A DNA stretch of 64,000 bases from an uncultured Candidatus Melainabacteria bacterium. GTDB taxonomy: Bacteria > Cyanobacteriota > Vampirovibrionia > Gastranaerophilales > Gastranaerophilaceae. The translations under genes and the position numbers were made by a program. Numbering within the stretch: position 1 is the first letter of the stretch; each line of letters opens with the position of its first letter. The DNA lies in the NCBI GenBank assembly GCA_934754425.1, contig CAKVIN010000001.1:62001-126000 (forward strand), written 5' to 3'. Of this stretch, positions 43,338-51,993 are shown piece after piece. The notes beneath the pieces are model-generated. The model saw nothing but the letters and a program-made list of their open reading frames with translations. It was not told the DNA's origin and did no database searches.

Positions 43338-44675
43338 ATGACACTTCCGATTAATTCACTTGCAAATATGGAATATATGCTTTATGGTGGGACATCTGGT
43401 TTAAATTCAAATTGTCCCAGCTATATAAACGGTTATCAAGCCAGTAATCCTTATACTGGATATTATAATCCGCAGTATTTACAGAATTATGCTAATTATC
43501 AAAATAATATATCAAACCCGAATGGAATAGCTGAAGTTCAAAATTCATCTAATGCAGCGCAACAAACTCAAATAACAGGAACGACCGGACAGAACACTCA
43601 AACTCCTGTTACAAACGCTGATATCAATGCATTAACAAAGTTTTATAAAGATTCAAATTCAATGGTACAAAAATGGGGTGATATTGGAACAAGTGCATTA
43701 TTTATTGCAGCAGCAGAAAATTCACAAGTTCTAAAACATCCGTTTAATTCAATAAGAGCAATAAAAGCAACAAATATGATTTTTGATAAATCAAATACTG
43801 CAATACAGGCTTTGTGGCAAAAAAATCCTGAATTGATGCAAAAGGCTTATGGACAATTACACGCAGTAAACAGAATGGCACAGCCTAAGTTTTCTTTTGT
43901 TCAAAAATGGTTCCAAAAACCGATAACAGAAACAGCAAGAAAAGATTTAGAAAAAATTATGGCAGATGCTATAAAATCAGGTGATGAAAAAGCAATCCTA
44001 AGAGCAACCGAAACTCTTAAAGCTTCAAGAGGAATGGATGGTTATATCCCGACTGCTTGGAACAAAGTTAAGAATTTCTTTGGTGGAAATGCGAAGAATT
44101 TAACCCCACAAGAAAGAATTCTTAAAAAAGCAGCAGATATTGATAAAGCAGTCAATGCTCCTGCAGCATTAAAACCTGGAGTTGGCGGATTATTAAAACA
44201 AGGTTTAAAAGAAGGTAAAACATTTGCAATCTTTGGAATGGTAATGGATTTACCTAAGATATTCTCAGCATACAAAAATGGAGGAATTGATTCCGCATTA
44301 ACTCAAATTACTCAAACCGGAATTCGTTCTGTTGCAGATGGTATCGGATGGACATTAGGTCGTGCAGCAGGCGGTGCAATTGGTACAAAAGTCGGAGCTA
44401 CAATCGGCACAGCAGTTTGTCCTGGACTAGGTACCGCAGTCGGCGCAGTATTAGGTTTCTTAGGCGGTGCAGCAGGTTCAATTTTGGCAAGTAAAATAAC
44501 GCACGCTCTTATCCCAACTGATGAAGGAACAAAACTTGAAGCTCAAAATTTGACAAAAACAAAAGAAGGTCGAGAAAATTTACTATCTTTGGTTGCTCAA
44601 AAATACGAAGCCGGTGAAACAATTCCACAAAATGTCTTAATAGCAGCAAATAATGTTCAAAATGCTATGGCATAA
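43338..44675 (+). CDS. Glycine-zipper orphan protein (445 aa)
   Basis: The first 95 residues are Asn/Tyr/Gln-rich and disordered (GYQASNPYTGYYNPQYLQNY). A helical middle follows (residues 100-280), and then a long glycine-zipper hydrophobic segment: WTLGRAAGGAIGTKVGATIG, TAVCPGLGTAVGAVLG and FLGGAAGSILASKI. Such GxxxG runs occur in membrane-inserting toxins, effectors and colicin-like proteins as well as in some phage tail-associated proteins. There is no Sec signal. It has its own promoter of the recurrent GGCAATTTTT type. No immunity-like small gene is adjacent. Function unknown. Confidence 0.6.
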   Translation: MTLPINSLANMEYMLYGGTSGLNSNCPSYINGYQASNPYTGYYNPQYLQNYANYQNNISNPNGIAEVQNSSNAAQQTQITGTTGQNTQTPVTNADINALTKFYKDSNSMVQKWGDIGTSALFIAAAENSQVLKHPFNSIRAIKATNMIFDKSNTAIQALWQKNPELMQKAYGQLHAVNRMAQPKFSFVQKWFQKPITETARKDLEKIMADAIKSGDEKAILRATETLKASRGMDGYIPTAWNKVKNFFGGNAKNLTPQERILKKAADIDKAVNAPAALKPGVGGLLKQGLKEGKTFAIFGMVMDLPKIFSAYKNGGIDSALTQITQTGIRSVADGIGWTLGRAAGGAIGTKVGATIGTAVCPGLGTAVGAVLGFLGGAAGSILASKITHALIPTDEGTKLEAQNLTKTKEGRENLLSLVAQKYEAGETIPQNVLIAANNVQNAMA

Positions 44676-44726
44676 AAATACATAATAAAATAATTTTCAA
44701 ATTTCTTTTTGTTATATAATTAAACT

Positions 44727-46601
44727 ATGACTAGCAGGGATTATTTAAATAATAAATTTGATGTAATAGTAGTTGGCGCCGGACATGCCGGTTGCGAAGC
44801 GGCTTTGAGTGCAGCAAGATTAGGATGTAATGTTTTATTATGCACACTAAATGTCGATAATATTGCTCTTCAACCTTGTAATCCGGCAATTGGTGGCCCC
44901 GCAAAATCAACTCTTGTAAGAGAAATTGATGCTCTTGGTGGGGTTATGGGAGAAGTTGCTGATGCTACATATATTCAAATGAAAACTTTAAATTCTTCAA
45001 AAGGCCCTGCAGTCCGAGCACTAAGAGCTCAATCCGATAAAAAAGAATATACTCAATACATGCGTAATATTCTGGAAAACACTGATAACATTTGGATTAA
45101 ACAAACTTGTATTACTGATTTAATAGTGGTTGATAAAAAGATTGTCGGAGCTGTTGATGAGTACGGTATTGAATACTCTTGCCGTGCAATAATTTTAACT
45201 ACCGGAACATCACTGGAAGGCAAGATGTATGTCGGGTTGCAAGCTTATTCCGGCGGACGATTAGGAGAACGTGCTGCAATCGGGCTTTCAGCATCATTAA
45301 GAGAACACGGAATTATTACCAAAAAACTTAAGACAGGAACTCCGGCTAGGGTTGATAAAAGAACAATTGATTATTCTAAAATGTCAGTTCAACCAGGGGA
45401 TGAAAAATTAAGTTTTTATTCCTTTAAACCAAATCGTCCTGTAAGACAGCAATATCCTTGTTATCTGACTAGAACTAACGAAGAAACTCACGCAATAATT
45501 AGAGCAAACTTAGATAAATCACCTATGTATCAAGGATTGATTCAAGGTGTTGGCCCTAGATATTGTCCTTCTATAGAAGATAAGATAGTTAGATTTGCAT
45601 CAAATCCATCGCATCATATTTTTATTGAACCGGAAGGTTTGAATACTTATGAAGTTTATATCCAAGGATTTTCAACAAGTTTGCCGGCATGTGTTCAAGT
45701 CGAAATGTTGCGCTCTTTACCGGGGTTAGAAAATGCACATATTATTAAACCGGCTTATGCAGTTGAGTACGATTATGTTCCTGCAGTACAAACAAAACAC
45801 TCCTTGATGTCAAAAGATATTGATGGTTTGTTTTTTGCAGGACAAATAAACGGTACAAGTGGTTATGAAGAAGCTGCAGCACAAGGACTTGTAGCCGGTA
45901 TAAATTCTGTAAAATATTTGAATAATGAAGAAGCTGTAGAACTTTCAAGAGCATCATCTTATACCGGAACTCTTATAGATGATTTAGTAACAAAAGATAT
46001 TCAAGAACCTTATAGAATGCTAACTTCTCGTTCTGAATACAGATTACTGTTAAGACAAGATAATGCTGACGTCAGATTAACAGAATTAGGACATAAAATC
46101 GGCTTGATTGATGATAGCCAATATCAAAGATTTTTACAAAAGCAAGAAAATATTCAAAAAGAGATTGCCAGACTTAAAGAAACAAAACTTCCTGCGACAG
46201 ATGAAGTTAATACAATTTTGGCAAAATATGGTGAACATATTGAGCGTGGTGTAAGATTAGCGGAACTTCTAAAACGTCCGAATATTACTTATGAAGTATT
46301 TAAAGAATGTGACGAAGAAACTCGCAATTTGAACTTAAGTGATGATATAGTGGAAGAAGCAGAAGTTTTAATCAAATATGACGGATATATTAAGCGTCAA
46401 GAACAGCAAGTTGAAACAAGTGAAAAACTAGAAAAATACAGAATACCTGCAAATATTGATTATTCTAAAATTAAGCAAATTTCAACTGAAACAAAAGAGA
46501 AATTGGAAAAAATTCGTCCTACAAACCTTGCTCAAGCATCCAGAATCGGTGGTGTAAAACCGGCTGATATTTCTGTTTTGATGGTTATGTTGGGAAAATA
46601 A
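44727..46601 (+). CDS. mnmG: tRNA uridine-5-carboxymethylaminomethyl(34) synthesis flavoprotein
   Basis: MnmG works with MnmE to modify wobble U34. The N-terminal FAD motif VVGAGHAGCEAALSAARLG, the CNPAIGGPAKSTLVREIDAL block with its conserved Cys, GTSLEGKMYVG, and the C-terminal NLAQASRIGGVKPADISVLM helix domain are diagnostic. Length 624 aa is normal. Confidence 0.97.
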   Translation: MTSRDYLNNKFDVIVVGAGHAGCEAALSAARLGCNVLLCTLNVDNIALQPCNPAIGGPAKSTLVREIDALGGVMGEVADATYIQMKTLNSSKGPAVRALRAQSDKKEYTQYMRNILENTDNIWIKQTCITDLIVVDKKIVGAVDEYGIEYSCRAIILTTGTSLEGKMYVGLQAYSGGRLGERAAIGLSASLREHGIITKKLKTGTPARVDKRTIDYSKMSVQPGDEKLSFYSFKPNRPVRQQYPCYLTRTNEETHAIIRANLDKSPMYQGLIQGVGPRYCPSIEDKIVRFASNPSHHIFIEPEGLNTYEVYIQGFSTSLPACVQVEMLRSLPGLENAHIIKPAYAVEYDYVPAVQTKHSLMSKDIDGLFFAGQINGTSGYEEAAAQGLVAGINSVKYLNNEEAVELSRASSYTGTLIDDLVTKDIQEPYRMLTSRSEYRLLLRQDNADVRLTELGHKIGLIDDSQYQRFLQKQENIQKEIARLKETKLPATDEVNTILAKYGEHIERGVRLAELLKRPNITYEVFKECDEETRNLNLSDDIVEEAEVLIKYDGYIKRQEQQVETSEKLEKYRIPANIDYSKIKQISTETKEKLEKIRPTNLAQASRIGGVKPADISVLMVMLGK

Positions 46602-46623
46602 TTTTTATAATATAAAAAACATA

Positions 46624-46658
46624 AAAAAGAATGCGCCAAACTGACGCATTCTTTTTTT
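46624..46658. terminator. Bidirectional terminator
   Basis: GAATGCG (46,629-46,635) and CGCATTC (46,645-46,651), flanked by A- and T-runs, lie between the convergent mnmG and pfp genes. Confidence 0.85.
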
Positions 46659-46678
46659 CGAATTTTCAAAGCTAAATT

Positions 46679-48358
46679 TTAAACTTTAGCTAATTTAACT
46701 TCGCTTTCAAGTTGCAATGTTACTGTTGTAATATCGCAAACTGAAGAAGGTCCAAAGTATTGGATTGCTCCTGGGAACAAGTATCTGTCATTAAGAGCCC
46801 AATCTTCTCTGTTTTCTTCCAATTTTTTGAATACAGGTCCATCAAGTTCAACTAATGCTTTCTTGATAACCGGTTTCATTTCACCATGTCTTCTTTCCAT
46901 ATTCATCATCATAGTAAGAGGAACACCGCCCGCAATCCAGTCGTTAGCAGGTTCTGTAAGATTTCTTACTGATGACAAGTAACCTGTCAAACCAAAGTTA
47001 ATCAAAGCGAATGCGTTGAAACCTAATGAGTAGCAGTAATCAGCATCAAAGTTAGAAGGGAACGCACAACGTCCTTCATAACCGAAGAAGTGTGATTGAG
47101 TAGAGAATTTACCTGAGAATTTACCTTCTTTTTTCAATCCTGCTAATTTTTCTTCAATCATAGAAATTAAAAGTTTTTCTGTTTCAATTTTTGATACTTG
47201 AACATTACCGTGAGGATCTCTATCCATCAATAATTGAGATTTGATTAATGCAGGTAAAGATTTGAATACAGAAGCATTTTCGCTAGATAAAGTGTTTTCG
47301 ATAATAGCGATTTTTTCTGCATCAGAACCTGATGTATATTTAGAATCTTTTTCCAATGTTGGCATAATGTCGTTCAAATTAGCAATCATTGTCTTTAATT
47401 CTGGAACGAATTCGATTAAGCCTTCTGGAATAACTGCAATACCAAAGTTTTTACCCATTTCAGAACGCTTAACAACGATATCTGTCATGTAATCAATGAT
47501 TGAAGATAATGACATTTTCTTTTGTTCAACTTCTTCTGAAATCAAAGTAATGTTTGGTTGAGTTTGAAGAGCTGCTTCCAAAGCTACGTGAGAAGCACTT
47601 CTACCCATGATTTTTACAAAGTGCCAATATTTTTTAGCAGAGTTAGCATCTCTTTCAATGTTACCGATTAATTCACCATAAGTTTTTGTAGCTGTATCAA
47701 AACCGAATGAAATTTCAATTTGTTCATTTTTCAAATCGCCATCAATTGTTTTAGGACAACCGATTACTTGAATACCGGCATTGTTTGCTACAAACCATTC
47801 TGCTAATAAAGCTGCGTTTGTATTAGAATCATCACCACCGATAATTACAACAGCAGAGATGTTAAGCTTTTTACAAACTTCTAAAGCAGATTGGAATTGT
47901 TCTTCTGTTTCCAATTTAGTTCTGCCGGAACCAATGATATCAAAACCACCTGTGTTTCTGTAATCATTAATGAATTCATCGTTGAATTCAACATATTTTC
48001 CTTCAATAATACCGCTTGGACCACCTAAGAAGCCATAAAGATTGTTAGCAGAGTTTGCTTGTTTCAAAGCATCGTAAAGACCTGCGATAACATTGTGTCC
48101 TCCAGGAGCTTGACCGCCTGATAAGATAACACCAACATTTCTAACTTCGCTGTGGTTAGATTCAGTTGAAGTTTGGAATGTTACAGTTGATTTTCCGTAA
48201 GTATTTTTGAATAAAGCCTTGATTTCTTCTTGGTTAGCAACTGATTCTGTTGCAGAACCTTCTTGAGAAATAAGGTGATTGATACCATTAGCCAATGAAG
48301 CAGGAAGCTTAGGCTGGTATTTTAATCTTTCAATTTGTAATGGTGATAAATTTGTCAT
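46679..48358 (-). CDS. pfp: PPi-dependent 6-phosphofructokinase
   Basis: This long-form phosphofructokinase (559 aa) uses pyrophosphate: the GGDDSNTNA motif has Asp where ATP enzymes have Gly. VILSGGQAPGGHNVIAGL, CPKTIDGDLKN (catalytic Asp pair) and KIMGRSASHVALEAAL follow in order. Reversible PPi-PFK is common in energy-limited anaerobes and plants. The gene is monocistronic. Confidence 0.94.
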   Translation of the reverse strand: MTNLSPLQIERLKYQPKLPASLANGINHLISQEGSATESVANQEEIKALFKNTYGKSTVTFQTSTESNHSEVRNVGVILSGGQAPGGHNVIAGLYDALKQANSANNLYGFLGGPSGIIEGKYVEFNDEFINDYRNTGGFDIIGSGRTKLETEEQFQSALEVCKKLNISAVVIIGGDDSNTNAALLAEWFVANNAGIQVIGCPKTIDGDLKNEQIEISFGFDTATKTYGELIGNIERDANSAKKYWHFVKIMGRSASHVALEAALQTQPNITLISEEVEQKKMSLSSIIDYMTDIVVKRSEMGKNFGIAVIPEGLIEFVPELKTMIANLNDIMPTLEKDSKYTSGSDAEKIAIIENTLSSENASVFKSLPALIKSQLLMDRDPHGNVQVSKIETEKLLISMIEEKLAGLKKEGKFSGKFSTQSHFFGYEGRCAFPSNFDADYCYSLGFNAFALINFGLTGYLSSVRNLTEPANDWIAGGVPLTMMMNMERRHGEMKPVIKKALVELDGPVFKKLEENREDWALNDRYLFPGAIQYFGPSSVCDITTVTLQLESEVKLAKV

Positions 48359-48464
48359 AAAAAGTTTCCTTTCTTCTTTTGCCTAAATTATACTATAAAT
48401 ACAGCGCTTAGCAAATTATATTTTTTAAAAAATACACAAAGAAGGAATGATTTTGATAAAATAA

Positions 48465-48764
48465 TTATGGCTTGATAGCACGTCCCCACATAATAACTCT
48501 GGTTGATGTGCATTTACCGATAGCAAGACCGTCAACGTCAAATAAATAACATTCACTTGGGTCTTGGTTCATGAATTTTGCCGGATTTTCAACGATTCTG
48601 CCGTTCATATCATAAAGGTAATATACATTATTCCCTCCACGTTTGCAAGTTCCAACTCGTTCGCCTTGGTCATTATGGATACGATATGCAATACCGATTG
48701 CATAAACTTGTGTAATTGTTGCAAACAAGAAAGTTAATAGTGCAAAAACAAAGCTTTTTTTCAT
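48465..48764 (-). CDS. Small secreted protein of unknown function
   Basis: The 99-aa protein has a signal peptide (MKKSFVFALLTFLFATITQVYA) and a mature part of about 77 aa with three similar short beta units: YRIHNDQGERVGTC, YYLYDMNGRIVENP and CYLFDVDGLAIGKC. The two Cys following G/GK may form a disulfide. AGGAG lies 9 nt before the ATG. No named family is recognised. Confidence 0.7.
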   Translation of the reverse strand: MKKSFVFALLTFLFATITQVYAIGIAYRIHNDQGERVGTCKRGGNNVYYLYDMNGRIVENPAKFMNQDPSECYLFDVDGLAIGKCTSTRVIMWGRAIKP

Positions 48765-49106
48765 AAATTCATATCTCCTTTATTATTGAACGATTTTAAT
48801 AAATAAAAGTTCAATATGATTATAATATTAACATAAATGATAGCTTAATAAGAATTGCTTTTACTTTGGGTTTTGAGGAATAAAAACTTTTTTAAAATTC
48901 CCTCTTGCATTTTTTTTTTGAGCAGGTTATATTAATTCATGTCGAAGCGGTTCAGGAAACCGAGAGGGTAACCGGAATCTGTAAGACAAAATGATAATTA
49001 AATATGGGAGCGTAGCTCAGTCTGGCCCTAGTGAGACGTAGTCGAACGAATTAAAGAATATGGCTCTAACCGGACTGAAAGACGCAAAGAATTGAAAATT
49101 AAATAT
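48765..49106. other. Gap upstream of tRNA-Asp with a duplicated tRNA 5' fragment
   Basis: A promoter TTGCAT-N16-TATATT (48,905-48,932) faces the tRNA. The segment 48,995-49,025 (ending GGGAGCGTAGCTCAGTCTGG) repeats the tRNA's own upstream sequence and first 20 bases (49,096-49,126), and the similarity extends back to an ACCGGA-CTG-AAGAC stretch in both units. After the 20 bases the copy breaks off. It is a decayed tandem duplication of about 100 bp, not a second tRNA. Confidence 0.65.
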
Positions 49107-49184
49107 GGGAGCGTAGCTCAGTCTGGTTAGAGCGCATGCCTGTCACGCATGAGGTCGCGAGTTCGAGCCTCGTCGTTCCCGCCA
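49107..49184 (+). tRNA. tRNA-Asp (GTC)
   Basis: The acceptor arms GGGAGCG and CGTTCCC pair, followed by discriminator G and an encoded CCA. The D-arm TAGCTCAGTCTGGTTAGAGC, anticodon loop CTGTCAC (anticodon GTC) and GTTCGAG T-arm are all regular. A terminator follows six bases later. Confidence 0.96.
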
Positions 49185-49611
49185 TTATAAAAGAACCCTT
49201 TAAGGGTTCTTTTTTTGTTTTTAAACAGCTCGGCTCTTCTCACCTGTCTTGAATTGGCTCCACGCTCCCAGAGTTCCGCAATAGCAACACGGTTGCAGTT
49301 TGCTTCATCTGCTCGCTATCCGGACTAACTTCGTGTCATCCGTCTGCAAATCCGCTCGTCGTTCCCGCCATTTAAATTAAAAACCCTATTTTGAGGGCTT
49401 TTTGTTGTTTTGGTATTTCTTTTACCTTGTGTGTTTATGGTTAATTTTATTATATGTCAACGAAATTGAAGAATAATGCCCAGAACTACAAATTGATTTA
49501 ATATAATACAAAAACATATTTCTCAACATTTATACTTGATTTCTTGGATATTAATTTTATTTTCATTATACTTAATTGAAGAATTAAAAGTTATAAAAAA
49601 AGATATATAAC
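49185..49611. other. tRNA-proximal junction with a copy of the tRNA 3' end
   Basis: The bases 49,355-49,372 (CTCGTCGTTCCCGCCATT) repeat exactly the tRNA 3' end at 49,169-49,186. Between the two copies lies about 170 bp of noticeably GC-richer DNA, unlike its surroundings, with no ORF. A second terminator (AAAACCCT/AGGGCTTTTT) follows at about 49,378-49,402. From 49,403 to 49,611 the DNA is AT-rich with no gene seen. A duplicated tRNA 3' end is the usual footprint of site-specific integration. Confidence 0.55.
49190..49215 (+). terminator. Terminator after tRNA-Asp
   Basis: AAAGAACCC and GGGTTCTTT pair closely with a seven-T tail. Confidence 0.85.
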
Positions 49612-50160
49612 TTATTTGCTGATATAACTAATATTACGAACTCCATAAGCATTTTTTAAGTATCTTTTAAACGATCTTATATATTTTTGTATATTCATAT
49701 CGACATCTTCAATTTTTTCATAATAGAAATCTAAAGTTTCATTTTTTATTTTAAGAGTTTTTTCTATATAATTGTATTCAATTCTTATATGTGAATTATC
49801 ATCAGAAATTGTTACGCATTCAAATATTTCTGGTTCATTTGTCTCACATTGTTTTTTTATTTTAAAAACAAATATATTTTTATAATATCTAATTTGCGAT
49901 TTGTTACACCAAGTATCAAAATATGTTTTATCAACATAATTTAAAAATTGTTCTCCTAAATTTATATTATGCTTTGGTTTTAATTTTGAAACAGCTGCAC
50001 ATCTTTCTTCTGACACATCAATACTATCAAGTTTTTCTATTAATTTATAATAATCTTTTTCCATTTCATTGTTATATTTGATTAGTTTTAAATCTTCTTT
50101 TATATCTTTCCAGTTTAATTCATCAATGTTTGGAATATCTTTAAACCAATAATCATACAT
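49612..50160 (-). CDS. Orphan protein, last gene of the protease operon
   Basis: The 182-aa product is not recognised. It is charged and alternates helices and strands (YYKNIFVFKIKKQCETNEPE; SHIRIEYNYIEKTLKIKNET), has no signal peptide, and starts five bases after the small gene upstream. Its position downstream of the EF-hand/cysteine-protease frame suggests an accessory role such as chaperone, inhibitor or immunity protein, but nothing in the sequence proves it. Confidence 0.6.
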   Translation of the reverse strand: MYDYWFKDIPNIDELNWKDIKEDLKLIKYNNEMEKDYYKLIEKLDSIDVSEERCAAVSKLKPKHNINLGEQFLNYVDKTYFDTWCNKSQIRYYKNIFVFKIKKQCETNEPEIFECVTISDDNSHIRIEYNYIEKTLKIKNETLDFYYEKIEDVDMNIQKYIRSFKRYLKNAYGVRNISYISK

Positions 50161-50165
50161 AAAAT

Positions 50166-50399
50166 CTAATAATTAGCATCATTAATATTTGAAAAATAAT
50201 AATTAGTACTGTTTGAAGTCATTTTATTATCAAAAATTCTTTCTTTGAAATATTTTGTAGCACTGTCAGTTCTGCAACTTGAATAATCAAATTTATATTG
50301 ATACTGTTCTTTTGAAAACAACAACGAGTCATATATTTCAGAATCAAAATCTTCATTTTCCTTTGCTAAATAATCAATTAAATAATTATAATTAAACAT
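50166..50399 (-). CDS. Small acidic orphan protein
   Basis: The 77-aa product starts MFNYNYLIDYLAKENED and is Asp/Asn/Tyr-rich. It overlaps the end of the protease frame by 8 nt and is followed at once by the 182-aa gene, so it is probably translated by coupling. No family recognised; it could be part of a decaying locus. Confidence 0.5.
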   Translation of the reverse strand: MFNYNYLIDYLAKENEDFDSEIYDSLLFSKEQYQYKFDYSSCRTDSATKYFKERIFDNKMTSNSTNYYFSNINDANY

Positions 50400-51759
50400 T
50401 TGGTTTAGGAGTTCGTGCTACACCTCTTGTTTTTGGAAGAGATGCGGTTTCTAAAAATCTTGCAAGTTCACTTGAAATCCTTAACTCCGTAAGATTACCG
50501 AACTCATTTTGTCCTACAATTAATTCGCCTGTTTTTTCATCAAAACCTCTCACTGATAAAGCATGAAAACTTACAATTTTTGTTCCATCAGAAAGTTGTA
50601 TGCCATTTTTTCCATACAATCCTTTTGTACCATTTGACAACTCAAAAGTACCCCAAACTTCACCTAACAATAATTGTTCTTTTGGGGATAACCAACTTAA
50701 ATCTAAATTGTTACCACTAACATCAATATCTTTTCTTGCAAGCTCATCTTTATTAAGCAGACAAACTTGTGAATGTTTTGGCATATTTTTAAAATCTTCT
50801 ACTGTAAAATCCTCTAAATGTTGATTATCTTGAAATTTGACATCTTTAGAAGTTAGGAATTTATTTTTTGTTTGAAACCCCCAAGCACCATTATCTGTAA
50901 TACTTGTTCCAAAGCGTTTAACAAATGCCATAGTAAGCAACGTAACATCTTTATCTCCATCCGGAAAATCTGCAACCTCTCTTTGCACACCATTTTCCTC
51001 CACAATGATTGTTTTATCATTCAATTCATCTTCTGTAATAATCACTTTTTCATCTTCATCATTAAATTAAACTTCCCAATATTTTCTACCGTTTGAATCA
51101 ACCTTAGGTTCTTTGTTATACATTTTTGCGACTTCTTCATCGGACATAGTATCTAATTGTGCTAAAACAGTACAATATAAACTTTCACCTTGAGAATACG
51201 TACCAATATGTCCATCAACCTTATCACTACCAATATCTTGTAAAATTCTTTCTTTTCTTGCTTCTTCCAATTGATTTTTTGCTTTTCGTTCAGGCAAATT
51301 CTCTGTAGAAATACCATAATCCTGCAACTCTGCATAGATTTCATCTTTCGACATTTGACTCATATCTTTTAAATGATGTTCTTCCGGTAAATTTCGTGCG
51401 CCACTTAAATCAAACTTTTTAGATTTATTGTCGATAAAATATAACTCAGCTTCATTTGAAGTAAAAAATCCATCATCTAAAGAATCTTTTATTTGCTTAT
51501 AACTCCAAATATTATCAATATTATTTCCATTTTGAGAATTATATTTTTTCAACTGTTCTACATATTGATTATACTCTGTTTCAGACACTTGTTTAAATTC
51601 GTTTTTAGATATTTTTCCATCATGGTTTTTATCAAATAATGAAAATATTGCACTAAGATTAAACTCTTGACTTTTGGGTTCTTGCAAATGTTTTTTTAAA
51701 TACTCATCACGACCATTTATATAATTATTTATCTTATTTAAATTAAATTCATTTCCCAT
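50392..51759 (-). pseudogene. EF-hand / calpain-like cysteine protease interrupted by one in-frame TAA
   Basis: Two adjacent frames read as a single protein of about 455 residues broken only by a TAA at 51,069-51,067; both halves are in the same frame with seven sense codons before the first GTG of the second half. Part one (230 aa) has an EF-hand (FDKNHDGKISKNEF, residues 42-55) and ends with the calpain-type Gln and Cys in YSQGESLYCTVLAQLD (Gln190, Cys196; the six-residue spacing matches calpains). Part two holds the candidate catalytic His in SFHALSVRGFD and Asn in VGQNEFGN. Thus the stop separates Cys from His. AAGGA precedes the ATG and a sigma-28-like promoter lies upstream. It may be a fresh pseudogene, a sequencing error or a readthrough site. 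Confidence 0.7.
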
Positions 51760-51796
51760 ATACGCATCCTTGTTTAATTTTTTTTTGCTATTTTAT

Positions 51797-51824
51797 ATAA
51801 CGGTATTTTTAAATAAAAACTTTA
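51797..51824 (-). promoter_or_regulatory. Sigma-28-like promoter of the cysteine-protease frame
   Basis: On the minus strand TAAAGTTT (51,824-51,817), 12 nt, then ACCGTTAT (51,804-51,797). The -35 is a perfect FliA match; the -10 keeps CCG and the spacer is one base long. Confidence 0.5.
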
Positions 51825-51863
51825 GTCTTTTAAAAAAAAAGTTACAAAAATTAACACATCATA

Positions 51864-51904
51864 TTAGGATGAAATCTGATTAGATGTGAAATATCTTAAA
51901 TTAT
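51864..51904. repeat. Intergenic repeat, copy 2 (pair with 837-878)
   Basis: TTAGGATGAAATCTGATTAG, then ATGTGAAATATCTTAAATTA, matches the copy near the left edge. It lies between the divergent protease and glycosidase-like genes. Confidence 0.45.
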
Positions 51905-51993
51905 GTAGAAAAATTTTCAACTTTAGTATTAATTTTTTAACTTTTACACCTTTGTCTAATTTAATTTTTTAAGAATTAAGTTATTCTTATAGA

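Noticed and set aside
48938..48970. A ten-codon reading frame (MSKRFRKPRG) after the tRNA promoter.
   Set aside because: There is no ribosome-binding site at a usable distance, and it lies in the leader of a tRNA transcript; chance is the simpler explanation.
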